A DNA stretch of 12,110 nt, taken from DHVE2 group archaeon. GTDB lineage: Archaea > Thermoplasmatota > Thermoplasmata > Thermoplasmatales > Aciduliprofundaceae. How positions within the stretch are numbered: the stretch's first letter is position 1; each line of letters opens with the position of its first letter. A program made the position numbers and the translations under genes. Positions 1 to 6,705 of the stretch are shown here, in pieces. The notes under the pieces are model-generated. The model searched no databases. It saw only the letters and a list, made by a program, of their open reading frames with translations, and was not told the origin of the DNA. The stretch lies in contig WALG01000051.1 of assembly GCA_015522955.1 (NCBI GenBank), positions 1-12,110 of the forward strand. Reading direction: 5' to 3'.

Positions 1-23
1 GTGCTAAACTGTGTCTGCATGTG

Positions 24-183
24 ATTTTTTCAAATTTTTTCAACCGTTTTTTCAAATTTTCAGAACTTTTTCAAATTTTTCAAAATTCGCATATAGAACC
101 TGCGTTAAACTACCTCCGCTTGAGATTTTTTCAAATTTTTCAACGCTTTTTCAAAATTTTCAAACGCTATATCTTTGAAAAAA
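24..183. repeat. Phased T-tract (TTTTTCAA) repeat cluster
   Basis: Runs of four to six T followed by CAA (once CAG) recur with their C at 31, 41, 53, 61, 72 and 81, then 132, 141, 152 and 161. Steps are 8-12 bp, and the 51-bp gap is about five helical turns, so all tracts stay roughly in register. An inverted copy, TTTGAAAA (174-181), closes the cluster. Tracts phased with the DNA helix are known to bend DNA; a role as a bent site, a protein-binding array or part of an origin is inference. The open frame through it (Phe/Lys/Asn-rich) is a by-product of the repeats. Confidence 0.75.
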
Positions 184-184
184 T

Positions 185-347
185 AGAGGTCATGGGTAAC
201 CAAATGGTGGGAGCATGGGTGGGGTATATGATACCCCAATAAGGAGGTTAAGCGGTGTTAAATCCCCCCTAAAACGGGATAAAATGATATGAAATGGTTA
301 AGAATCATGGGTTGATGAACCTCATCTCGTAGGTCACCTATGCCTCT
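185..347 (+). ncRNA. Candidate structured RNA in the gene-free left end
   Basis: This stretch has no convincing reading frame but several complementary segments. AGAGG (185-189) pairs with CCTCT (343-347), and after one bulged base CATGGGT (191-197) pairs with ACCTATG (336-342), including one G-U, giving a 12-bp closing stem. Inside it are a perfect 8-bp hairpin with an ATG loop (220-238), GAGGTT (244-249) against AACCTC (318-323), and a competing local hairpin GGTT-GATG-AACC (310-321). A TATA-like CTATAT lies at 167-172. It does not resemble tRNA, RNase P RNA or SRP RNA, and no C/D-box pair was found. Strand and existence of a transcript are unproven; an attenuator, sRNA or chance folding are all possible. 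Confidence 0.25.
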
Positions 348-374
348 CAAGAGGTACCATCAAGTTGCGTGAAT

Positions 375-428
375 TTTTCATGTTTTTCAAAAGCATATCA
401 GTTGAAAAAAATCGAAAAATTTGAAAAA
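375..428. repeat. Second TTTTTCAA / TTGAAAAA repeat cluster
   Basis: Two direct copies of the T-tract motif (C at 379 and 388) are followed by three copies in the opposite orientation (G at 404, 414 and 423), again 9-10 bp apart within each group. TTTTTCAA at 383-390 and TTGAAAAA at 402-409 form an inverted repeat with an 11-nt spacer containing ATATC. The same arrangement, TTTTCAAA, spacer with ATATC, TTTGAAAA, occurs at 157-181. The two palindromic units bracket the candidate RNA region at 185-347. Function unknown. Confidence 0.6.
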
Positions 429-520
429 GCGCATGGGGCTTGGGCTGCTTTTAAAAAACCTCAAAATTATTGAATCTCCAAAAGATATTTTGCAGGAGGT
501 ATGATTTATGAGAAGATATC

Positions 521-1357
521 TTAAGTGCAAATCAATGCGTACTCTCCATATGTAGAGAGATATTCAAAGGTTCCATTGAGTACTGCGTAGCCCATAGCAA
601 GAGGTCTTGGTAGAATCACCTTGAGATGATAATCCCCATCCACAATATAGGCAGCGTAGCCGAGAATACGGGAATAGTTAAGCACATATCCATGGATTTG
701 CACATTTTCTCCTTCAAAATTGGGAATATTGGGTATGGAAATCAGAGTGATATTCGGATTTTTATTCAATGCTATTTTCTCTGAATGAAGGATACCATAT
801 TTTACCGTGCCAATTATGTAAATATCTCTCTCGCCATAGTAGGGTACGGGTACGTAAATCCATGCACTATGCACTCCATCGCTCACGCGGATGTAATGCT
901 TAGTCACCATTTTCTCGGCCATGGTGAGATTTCCGCGAATTTGCATATTCAGTCCCACAAAATTCTGTGGATTTTGAAGTATATTCTGGATATTGGGTTT
1001 AAGTATCCCATGAATAATAATTCCACCATTACTTACCTCCAACACATATTTGCCCAGTCTGTATTCCACTATGCCTCTTAAGTTCACAAGGTTTCCAGGA
1101 ACTAATTTTATCTTTGTGTCAAGATACGCACTCACCCGGCTGCCGTTTTTTGCAATCTCAATATACATCCCATGCTCGTAATCTCGAGTATACACAACCG
1201 TACCCTGAACTTCTACATACTCGCCTACATGCTCGCTTATCTCGGCTAGTTCTATCCGAGAAGGCTTCATATTTTCTCGATATACATAGAGCAGGGTTAG
1301 AATGAGAATGATAGCAATAACCGTGACAACAAGTTTCATCTCATCTCTCTGCATCAT
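521..1357 (-). CDS. Membrane-anchored protein with probable tandem OB-fold domains
   Basis: 278 residues. A short basic/acidic N-terminus is followed by one hydrophobic helix at about 9-26, which should anchor or export the protein; the rest would lie outside the membrane. The body reads as three successive beta-rich units: about 36-109 (VGEYVEVQGTVV ... LVNLRGIVEYRLGKYVLEV), 122-196 and 205-277. Each has the 'V.V.G.V.....' first strand and closing strand typical of OB-folds such as those in archaeal nucleic-acid-binding or exported OB proteins. The ATG at 1357 is preceded at about 28 nt by a TATA-like AATATTAAAT, consistent with a leaderless mRNA; ATG at 1354 or 1339 are alternatives. It is divergent from mutS and shares an 88-bp control region with it. 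The OB assignment is by pattern only; the ligand is unknown. Confidence 0.75.
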   Translation of the reverse strand: MMQRDEMKLVVTVIAIILILTLLYVYRENMKPSRIELAEISEHVGEYVEVQGTVVYTRDYEHGMYIEIAKNGSRVSAYLDTKIKLVPGNLVNLRGIVEYRLGKYVLEVSNGGIIIHGILKPNIQNILQNPQNFVGLNMQIRGNLTMAEKMVTKHYIRVSDGVHSAWIYVPVPYYGERDIYIIGTVKYGILHSEKIALNKNPNITLISIPNIPNFEGENVQIHGYVLNYSRILGYAAYIVDGDYHLKVILPRPLAMGYAVLNGTFEYLSTYGEYALICT

Positions 1358-1380
1358 TAGGACAAAATATTGTTTCAGAT

Positions 1381-1390
1381 ATTTAATATT
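1381..1390 (-). promoter_or_regulatory. TATA-like box for the OB-fold gene
   Basis: On the minus strand AATATTAAAT is centred about 28 nt before the ATG at 1357, the usual archaeal TATA-to-start distance, which predicts a leaderless or near-leaderless transcript. Confidence 0.45.
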
Positions 1391-1410
1391 TTAACCTGAA
1401 AAATGGGCAA

Positions 1411-1422
1411 ATATTTAATAAA
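1411..1422 (+). promoter_or_regulatory. TATA-like box for mutS
   Basis: ATATTTAATAAA lies about 30 nt before the mutS ATG (1446), predicting a start near 1440 and a leader of only a few bases. No good SD is present. It sits about 20 bp from the opposing TATA-like box, so the two divergent promoters probably interfere with or share regulation. Confidence 0.5.
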
Positions 1423-1445
1423 GTGGCATTATTAAGATTTTCAGG

Positions 1446-3926
1446 ATGGCTACGCCGTTGATGAAGCAGTACTACAGGATAAAAGCGAAGTATAGGGATG
1501 CAATTCTTTTTTTCCGTGTGGGTGATTTCTACGAGACCTTTGATGAGGATGCAAAACTTGTATCTAAAGAACTCAATATAGTGCTTACCCACCGTAGTAA
1601 AGAGGAGCCTGTGCCAATGGCAGGCATACCGTACCATGCTCTGGACGCATATCTTTCACGTCTTGTAAAAAAGGGATACAAGGTAGCCATATGTGAGCAA
1701 CTGGAGGACCCGTCCAAGGCCAAGGGACTGGTAAAGAGAGATGTGGTACGCATAGTCACTCCAGGTACACTTCTTGAGGATTCATTGCTTGGAGAAGATA
1801 ACAATTTTCTGATGGGGATATATGTCAAGGAAGAGCGTTTTGGATTTGCCGCACTTGATATCTCCACCGGTGAATTTTTTGCGGGGGAGGTAGATTATCA
1901 ATCGCTTAATGCTGAGATTCTCCGTCTTCAGCCTGCAGAGATTTTGAGTAACAATGAGATAAAACTTGAGCAATCTGTGCAGGTGCTGGGCGAGGAATAT
2001 TTTGCAGATTATGAAGATGTTCTAAAGAAGCATTTTGGAGTGATGCAACTTGATGGTTTTGGACTTGGGACTTTGGCCCTGAAAGCGGCAGGCGGGATAC
2101 TTAAGTACGCCAAGGAAAACACAAGATTGGAGATGAGGCATATAACCACGCTCCAAGGATATTACAGAGAAAAGCATATGATTCTGGATTCCACCACACT
2201 TAAAAACTTAGAGGTGTTTCGCAATTTTCTGGGAGAGAAGAAATACACATTGTATCAGAGTATAAATAAATGCCTAACTCCCATGGGTTCAAGACTTTTG
2301 CGAAGATGGATGGAGCAGCCACTTTTGGATGTGGGAGAGATTAACAAAAGACTCGATGGTGTGGAGGAGTTAACCAGAAAGGTCATGCTTCTCGAAGAAC
2401 TGCGTGAAAATTTAAGCAATATAAGAGATTTGGAGAGAATTGAGACTCGCATATCCCTAGGCAAAGCCATTCCCAGAGACCTCTTAACTCTGAAAGAAAG
2501 CATGATTTACGCATCATGTCTCATCCAAAAATTTGAGTCACAGATTCTTCAAGAGGCAGCAAGGGGTATTACGGGTACTACAGAAATTGAAAATATAATT
2601 GAGGTCAGTATTGCAGGGGATTATCCTGTGGGGGAGGGTGTGATTAAGGAAGGATACAGTCAGGAACTGGATGAATTGAGAAATATTCAGAGAGATGCAA
2701 AAGATATCCTTTCATCATTGGAAATGAGAGAGAGAAAAAGAACAGGAATAAAGAATCTCAGAATAGGATACAACGAGGTAATGGGTTACTATATAGAGGT
2801 AAGCAGGAGCAATCTTTCCAAAGTGCCTTCCGAGTATAAGAGAAAGCAGACCCTCAAGAATTATGAGAGATTTGTAACAGATGAACTAAAGGAACTGGAA
2901 TACAAAATTCTAAGTGCTCAGGAAAAAATAGAGAAGTTGGAGCATGAACTCTTTGCCCAGATACTTGAAAAATTGCAGAGTTATTCTCTGCAAATTAAGA
3001 GCATTGCCCGTGGTGTGGCAGTAATAGATGTTCTTGCATCTCTTGCAACTCTTGCCTTGGAAATGAACTATACGAGGCCTGTGGTAGACGAGTCCATGGA
3101 TATAGAAATAAAGAACGGAAGACATCCCGTTGTGGAACTCTATACCGATTTCGTGCCCAATGATACTCATATCAATGGAGAGGCAAGGTTTATAATTCTC
3201 ACGGGTCCAAATATGGCCGGAAAAAGTACCTATATGAGACAGGTTGCTTTGATAGTCATACTTGCCCAGATGGGCTCTTTTGTTCCTGCAGATTATGCAA
3301 AGATAGGCATTGTGGATCGTATCTACACGCGGGTTGGAGCCAGCGATGATATTACTAGGGGAAGAAGTACCTTCATGGTGGAGATGGTGGAACTTGCCAA
3401 TATACTCAACACAGCCACAGAGCGCTCTTTAATTCTTTTGGACGAAATAGGTCGTGGCACAAGTACATATGATGGTCTTGCTATAGCATGGAGTATCACA
3501 GAGCATACTCACAACGAGATTAAAGCACGCACCATATTTGCAACGCATTATCATCATCTGATCGACCTTGAAAATGTGCTGCCCCACATACGCAATTATC
3601 ATATTGCAGTTAAAGAAAATCCTGACGGGCTAATATTCATCAGGAAAGTTATGCCCGGAGGTATGAGCAAAAGTTATGGCATTGAAGTTGCGGCCCTTGC
3701 AGGAGTACCCTCAAAAGTAATTTCCCGGGCCAAAGAGATTCTGAACCTGATAGAGGAGGAGAAAGCCATTGAGGTTCGACGCTCTAAGAAGGTTATGCAA
3801 ACTGTACTTTTTGAAAACTCAGACAATAAAGAGATTATTGAGGAACTTAAGAAGATAGATATAATGAATATGACACCCCTAGAAGCCCTAAACAAATTGA
3901 ATGAGTTGAAAAATAAAGTTAAGTGA
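1446..3926 (+). CDS. mutS: DNA mismatch repair protein MutS (MutS1 type)
   Basis: 826 residues, full length for MutS1 (about 810-850). It recognises base mismatches and small loops as a dimer and uses ATP to switch into a sliding clamp. The N-terminal domain carries GDFYETF, with the mismatch-contacting Phe28 and Glu30 of the F-x-E motif. The middle holds the connector, lever and clamp region (about 115-540). The ATPase domain has Walker A GPNMAGKST (587-595), Walker B LLDEIGRGTST (D666, E667) and the ATHYHHL signature. The tail contains QTVLF (785-789), like the bacterial beta-clamp pentapeptide, and the C-terminal MTPLEALNKL helix typical of bacterial MutS. MutS is patchy in archaea and usually attributed to transfer from bacteria, which this bacterial-like tail suits. 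No mutL is present in the window. Start chosen on the family N-terminus and the TATA-like box. Confidence 0.97.
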   Translation: MATPLMKQYYRIKAKYRDAILFFRVGDFYETFDEDAKLVSKELNIVLTHRSKEEPVPMAGIPYHALDAYLSRLVKKGYKVAICEQLEDPSKAKGLVKRDVVRIVTPGTLLEDSLLGEDNNFLMGIYVKEERFGFAALDISTGEFFAGEVDYQSLNAEILRLQPAEILSNNEIKLEQSVQVLGEEYFADYEDVLKKHFGVMQLDGFGLGTLALKAAGGILKYAKENTRLEMRHITTLQGYYREKHMILDSTTLKNLEVFRNFLGEKKYTLYQSINKCLTPMGSRLLRRWMEQPLLDVGEINKRLDGVEELTRKVMLLEELRENLSNIRDLERIETRISLGKAIPRDLLTLKESMIYASCLIQKFESQILQEAARGITGTTEIENIIEVSIAGDYPVGEGVIKEGYSQELDELRNIQRDAKDILSSLEMRERKRTGIKNLRIGYNEVMGYYIEVSRSNLSKVPSEYKRKQTLKNYERFVTDELKELEYKILSAQEKIEKLEHELFAQILEKLQSYSLQIKSIARGVAVIDVLASLATLALEMNYTRPVVDESMDIEIKNGRHPVVELYTDFVPNDTHINGEARFIILTGPNMAGKSTYMRQVALIVILAQMGSFVPADYAKIGIVDRIYTRVGASDDITRGRSTFMVEMVELANILNTATERSLILLDEIGRGTSTYDGLAIAWSITEHTHNEIKARTIFATHYHHLIDLENVLPHIRNYHIAVKENPDGLIFIRKVMPGGMSKSYGIEVAALAGVPSKVISRAKEILNLIEEEKAIEVRRSKKVMQTVLFENSDNKEIIEELKKIDIMNMTPLEALNKLNELKNKVK

Positions 3927-4874
3927 TTAAAGATTTTTCAAGATCATTTTTATCAGGCTATCTATGCCCTCTCCTGTTTTGGCTGATATTTTTAGATACT
4001 TGCTATCTCTCTCCATCAAGTCTTTCTTGTTGTCCACTACGATAATCTTTGTGGAGAATTGCTCCTGCAACTCGCTCAATAACCTCTTCTGCACATCTAT
4101 GGGATATCCGCAAGTCTCGGAGGGGTCAAACATAAACACTATAAGATTTGCCAAATATTTGAGTGCAAGAATTGCCTGTTTTTCTATGCTATTTCTCTTC
4201 TCCAGAGGGCGATCAAGAAGTCCGGGTGTGTCGACAAACTGGATTTTGCCATCTTTATTCTCAAAATATCCCACGAAGATCCCCTTGGTGGTGAAGGGAT
4301 AAGAGGCAATCTCCGGACGCGCAGTGCTAAGTTTCCTTACCAACTCCGATTTGCCCACATTGGGATATCCAGCAATGACTACTGTGGGTAGAGAAGGATT
4401 TATATCGGGCAATTTTCGCATCACCTCACGTGCCTGTGCTAGAAAACGTAGATGCGGAGCAATCTGCTTTAATATCGAGGCACCTCTCCCGTAAAATTCC
4501 TTTCTGAGGCGCACTGTATCGTCTATACTCCCGCAGCCCTTGACTTTCCTAGCGTATTTATCGGCAAAACTCTCTATTCTTCCAGTCGCCCATTTAAGCA
4601 CACCCAAGGATTTCTTGTACTGGTTCTTATCCAGCAGGAGGTCCAGCAGTGAGGAATAAAAGGGGTGCATCTTGTTTATATATGGAAATGCCCGTATGTA
4701 TTTTTGTAGTGTGGAGACTGCGACGTCTCTGGCAGTGAATATCTTTGCTATGCTGAGATTTTTATGCATCAATAGCCTGTTTCTCGAGAGAGAGACCTCT
4801 ACCTTTTTTGCTCTGCGAAACATCTTGTCTATGATCTCCTCCGCCATGAGCACTGTTGGAATCTCTCTAAACAC
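3927..4874 (-). CDS. nog1: NOG1-family GTPase, large ribosomal subunit biogenesis
   Basis: 315 residues. An alpha-helical NOG1 N-terminal region (about 1-160, beginning MFREIPTVL) precedes a complete GTPase domain. This has G1 GYPNVGKS (169-176), G2 threonines in YPFTTKG (192-198), G3 DTPG (215-218), G4 NKKD (282-285) and G5 SAK (297-299). NOG1 proteins of the OBG/NOG1 group act in late assembly of the large ribosomal subunit. The start is a GTG; a minus-strand TTAATATAG (4894-4902) lies about 26 nt upstream, so the mRNA is probably leaderless and begins at the GTG. The gene is convergent with mutS, and the two stop codons touch with no base between them. Archaeal NOG1 lacks the long eukaryotic C-terminal extension, as here. 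Confidence 0.93.
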   Translation of the reverse strand: MFREIPTVLMAEEIIDKMFRRAKKVEVSLSRNRLLMHKNLSIAKIFTARDVAVSTLQKYIRAFPYINKMHPFYSSLLDLLLDKNQYKKSLGVLKWATGRIESFADKYARKVKGCGSIDDTVRLRKEFYGRGASILKQIAPHLRFLAQAREVMRKLPDINPSLPTVVIAGYPNVGKSELVRKLSTARPEIASYPFTTKGIFVGYFENKDGKIQFVDTPGLLDRPLEKRNSIEKQAILALKYLANLIVFMFDPSETCGYPIDVQKRLLSELQEQFSTKIIVVDNKKDLMERDSKYLKISAKTGEGIDSLIKMILKNL

Positions 4875-4892
4875 AACCCCACATCTAATTCA

Positions 4893-4903
4893 ACTATATT
4901 AAG
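4893..4903 (-). promoter_or_regulatory. TATA-like box for nog1
   Basis: Minus-strand TTAATATAG centred near 4898 is about 26 nt from the GTG at 4874. This supports the GTG as both transcription and translation start. Confidence 0.5.
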
Positions 4904-4999
4904 AGTACTGAGAAGGAGAGCACAAAATCGGTAAGGACGTAGGAAATAACTCTGGAAAACATGATTATCGTATGAATTACAAAGAAGAAAATTGTAAGG

Positions 5000-5008
5000 T
5001 TATAAAAC
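5000..5008 (+). promoter_or_regulatory. Orphan TATA-like box upstream of the permease remnant
   Basis: TTATAAAAC is a good archaeal TATA match on the plus strand, predicting transcription from about 5030. No intact gene follows; downstream is only the decayed permease. It may be the surviving promoter of the lost gene, or serve a short transcript. Confidence 0.4.
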
Positions 5009-5087
5009 ATTTTTAGAGTTTATTTAGGGAAGGCAAATTGAGAGACCAAGAGAATAAAATGAAGTGCGTGGCTCGTAGATATAACGG

Positions 5088-5405
5088 TTGCAAATCAGAT
5101 ACTCCGCAACGGAATTCGGAGTTCTCAAAGCCTCCGGTGTATCTTCCACCAGGATTTTCATAATTCTGCTTCTTGAAACAGTATATGTTTTTGTGATAGC
5201 AATGATAATATCTTTTCTATTAGGTGGAGTTTTTGTCTTTACCATGGCATCTCTTTTAAATCTAGGGGCATCGATACAGGAAATTATTTTGATTACTGTT
5301 CTCTTTCCTCTATCCATCGTATTCTTGATACTCCTTATTTATCCTGCGTATGGCGTAATTCACTATAGCCGCCTCAATGCTTCCAGATTGCTGAGGGCAA
5401 TGTGA
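5088..5405 (+). pseudogene. Remnant of an FtsX/MacB-type ABC transporter permease (C-terminal part)
   Basis: The 105 codons match only the last quarter of an FtsX/MacB permease. They hold an EFGVLKASGVSSTRIF segment corresponding to the family's 'REIGILKALGAS...I', a hydrophobic helix (about 23-47), a second (about 60-85), and the closing 'YPAYGVIHYSRLNASRLLRAM' corresponding to 'PA..A.RL.P.EALR'. The periplasmic domain, the N-terminal helix and the ATPase partner are absent. The only start is a TTG, and in this frame a TAA lies immediately upstream (5082-5084). A neighbouring frame runs from about 5038 to about 5164 without family resemblance. I read it as a truncated, non-functional gene; a small expressed two-helix protein cannot be excluded. 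Confidence 0.65.
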
Positions 5406-5470
5406 AGAAAAGTAAGTGGAAGATACAGAAAGAAATAATATGTAAAATCTCTTTCACAATTCGAGGCTAA
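5402..5470 (+). pseudogene. Possible N-terminal scrap of a second permease
   Basis: A 22-codon frame begins with a GTG overlapping the stop of the preceding remnant (GTGA) and reads MKKSKWKIQKEIICKISFTI before RG and a stop. A basic stretch followed by the start of a hydrophobic segment, overlapping a permease gene, is how tandem FtsX-type permease genes often begin. That would make this the left-over start of the next gene of a lost operon. It is too short to identify by sequence. Confidence 0.2.
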
Positions 5471-5485
5471 GTATGATGTATTGCC

Positions 5486-5500
5486 AAAAACAAAAATAAA
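5486..5500 (-). terminator. Oligo-T terminator after the 209-residue gene
   Basis: On the minus strand TTTATTTTTGTTTTT begins about 7 nt after the TAA at 5507. T-runs of this kind end transcription in archaea without a hairpin. Confidence 0.55.
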
Positions 5501-5506
5501 GAGAGA

Positions 5507-6136
5507 TTATTGGATCCTGTTCTTCGGCCTGACAATCAGCCAGATTATGAGCCCTATTATGTTAAGGAACAGAACAACAAGAGTCCATAGTAAACCGCTC
5601 TTTCCACGCTTCTTTGCATCTCTGTAAACCCATACAAGCACCACAAACCATATCAGCAGGAGAATTAGAGAGGCCAGGCACAGGGTGCCATTGAAAGCAC
5701 CCAGAAAATCAAGAAAGGATACCTCAACATCCTTTCCGTAGGTTAAATCGTAGGAGAAATTCACTGGCCTGCCATTTGCACTCTCCACGATAAGATAATA
5801 ATCACCGCCCGCGGATTTGTTTATGGCCACCTGAATGCTTACGGATTTTACATTTAATGCAGAACCCGAATCGATATACTTAAAACTCTGGCCGTTCAGG
5901 TAATTCTGGAGGTTCTCCTTATCCAGAAGATACACATTCACACTGTTATTCGCTTTTATGGTATATTTTATTCCACCACCGTTGGGGAGGGCCATATGAT
6001 AGCCCCAGTACTGATTTCCTGCTAAACTCACCGTGTCAGAGTGATGGTTTATGTCCTCTGCATATGCCACCGGGGTCACTATTAGGGCCAAAAAAACAAG
6101 GCTCAAAAGAATCGCCATAACTACTCTTCGCTCCAT
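5507..6136 (-). CDS. Secreted/membrane protein with signal peptide and two C-terminal helices
   Basis: 209 residues, family not firmly recognised. Residues 1-26 form a signal peptide (basic MERR, hydrophobic core, AYA before the cleavage point). About 27-140 is a beta-rich external domain with several N-glycosylation sequons (N63, N106, N126, N149). Two membrane helices follow (about 152-171 and 181-203), separated by YRDAKKRGKSG. The pattern 'WVYRDAKKRG...LWTLVVLFLNIIGLIIWLIVRP' resembles the small two-helix module (PLDc_N-like) found in many prokaryotic membrane proteins. The external domain would hang outside the cell. A strong purine-rich SD (GGGAGGAGGAAGGAG, about 6145-6159) precedes the ATG. 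It lies 68 bp downstream of leuD with a T-rich tract between, so it is probably transcribed separately. Substrate or partner unknown. Confidence 0.85.
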   Translation of the reverse strand: MERRVVMAILLSLVFLALIVTPVAYAEDINHHSDTVSLAGNQYWGYHMALPNGGGIKYTIKANNSVNVYLLDKENLQNYLNGQSFKYIDSGSALNVKSVSIQVAINKSAGGDYYLIVESANGRPVNFSYDLTYGKDVEVSFLDFLGAFNGTLCLASLILLLIWFVVLVWVYRDAKKRGKSGLLWTLVVLFLNIIGLIIWLIVRPKNRIQ

Positions 6137-6166
6137 TATATCTCGCTCCTTCCTCCTCCCTTACAA

Positions 6167-6180
6167 ATTAAAAAATAAAA
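6167..6180 (-). terminator. T-rich tract between leuD and the downstream gene
   Basis: Minus-strand TTTTATTTTTTAAT starts about 25 nt after the leuD stop. It can serve as the leuC-leuD terminator. Its TTTTTTAAT part also lies about 30 nt before the 6136 ATG, so it may double as a TATA-like promoter element. Confidence 0.45.
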
Positions 6181-6204
6181 AGTTTTGGGTTGGAGCAAGA
6201 AAGG

Positions 6205-6705
6205 CTAATCTAACTTAAAATCGCCATGCTTCTTTATGTGTTCAATAATCCCTCCATCTTTGAGAAGTTGCATCATAAACGAGGGAATCGGGGTACTTTT
6301 CAACTCTATTCCCTTGGTGAGATCCTTTATTATTTCTTTTTCGAGGTCCACTTCCAGTAGATCGCCCTCGTCGATTTTGTCCGTATCCGCGATGAGCAAT
6401 GGTAGCCCTATATTGAAAGCATTTCTGTAAAATATGCGTGCAAAACTCTTGGCAATCACGCATGATACCCCTGCAATTTTTATTATGCGAGGAGCGTGCT
6501 CTCTGCTACTCCCAAGCCCAAAATTGTTACCGGCAACTATTATGTCTCCGGGCCTGACCTTCTTGGGAAACTCGGAGTCAGCATCCTCCAGCACATGCTT
6601 TGCCAGTTCAGGTAAATTTGTGCGAAGATGAAAATATCTGCCGGGCGCGATATGGTCCGTGCTTATATTATCACCAAATTTCCAAACTTTACCTTTGATT
6701 ATCAT
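6205..6705 (-). CDS. leuD: 3-isopropylmalate dehydratase / homoaconitase small subunit
   Basis: 166 residues, the usual length. This swivelling subunit pairs with LeuC to isomerise 2-isopropylmalate to 3-isopropylmalate (leucine synthesis) or homocitrate to homoisocitrate. Visible hallmarks are STDHI.PGRY (15-24), FPKKV.PGDIIVAG.NFG.GSSREHAP (46-72) and AKSFARIFYRNA.N.GLP (85-102). The loop that sets substrate choice reads YFHLRT (24-29). An LRT in this loop is what I recall for methanogen homoaconitase (YLRT), against LV-type loops in dedicated isopropylmalate isomerases, so the substrate is open. Start: after the leuC TAA comes GGTGATG-AAA-ATG. GGTGAT serves as SD for the ATG at 6705; the ATG at 6711 lies inside that SD. 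The gap to leuC is about 10 nt, so translation is probably coupled. Confidence 0.93.
   Translation of the reverse strand: MIIKGKVWKFGDNISTDHIAPGRYFHLRTNLPELAKHVLEDADSEFPKKVRPGDIIVAGNNFGLGSSREHAPRIIKIAGVSCVIAKSFARIFYRNAFNIGLPLLIADTDKIDEGDLLEVDLEKEIIKDLTKGIELKSTPIPSFMMQLLKDGGIIEHIKKHGDFKLD

Noticed and set aside
21..242. Open frame of 73 codons rich in Phe, Lys and Asn
   Set aside because: It is generated by the TTTTTCAA repeats, has no homology-like pattern and no SD.
311..360. TTGATGA resembling a C box of a C/D sRNA
   Set aside because: No CTGA D box at a suitable distance.
1..520. CRISPR array or leader near the cas6-containing window edge
   Set aside because: The repeats are about 10 bp apart with no repeat-spacer pattern.
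508..555. Perfect SD AGGAGGT (494-500) followed by a 15-codon frame from ATG 508
   Set aside because: The peptide is too short to judge and runs antisense into the end of the OB-fold gene; kept only as a curiosity.
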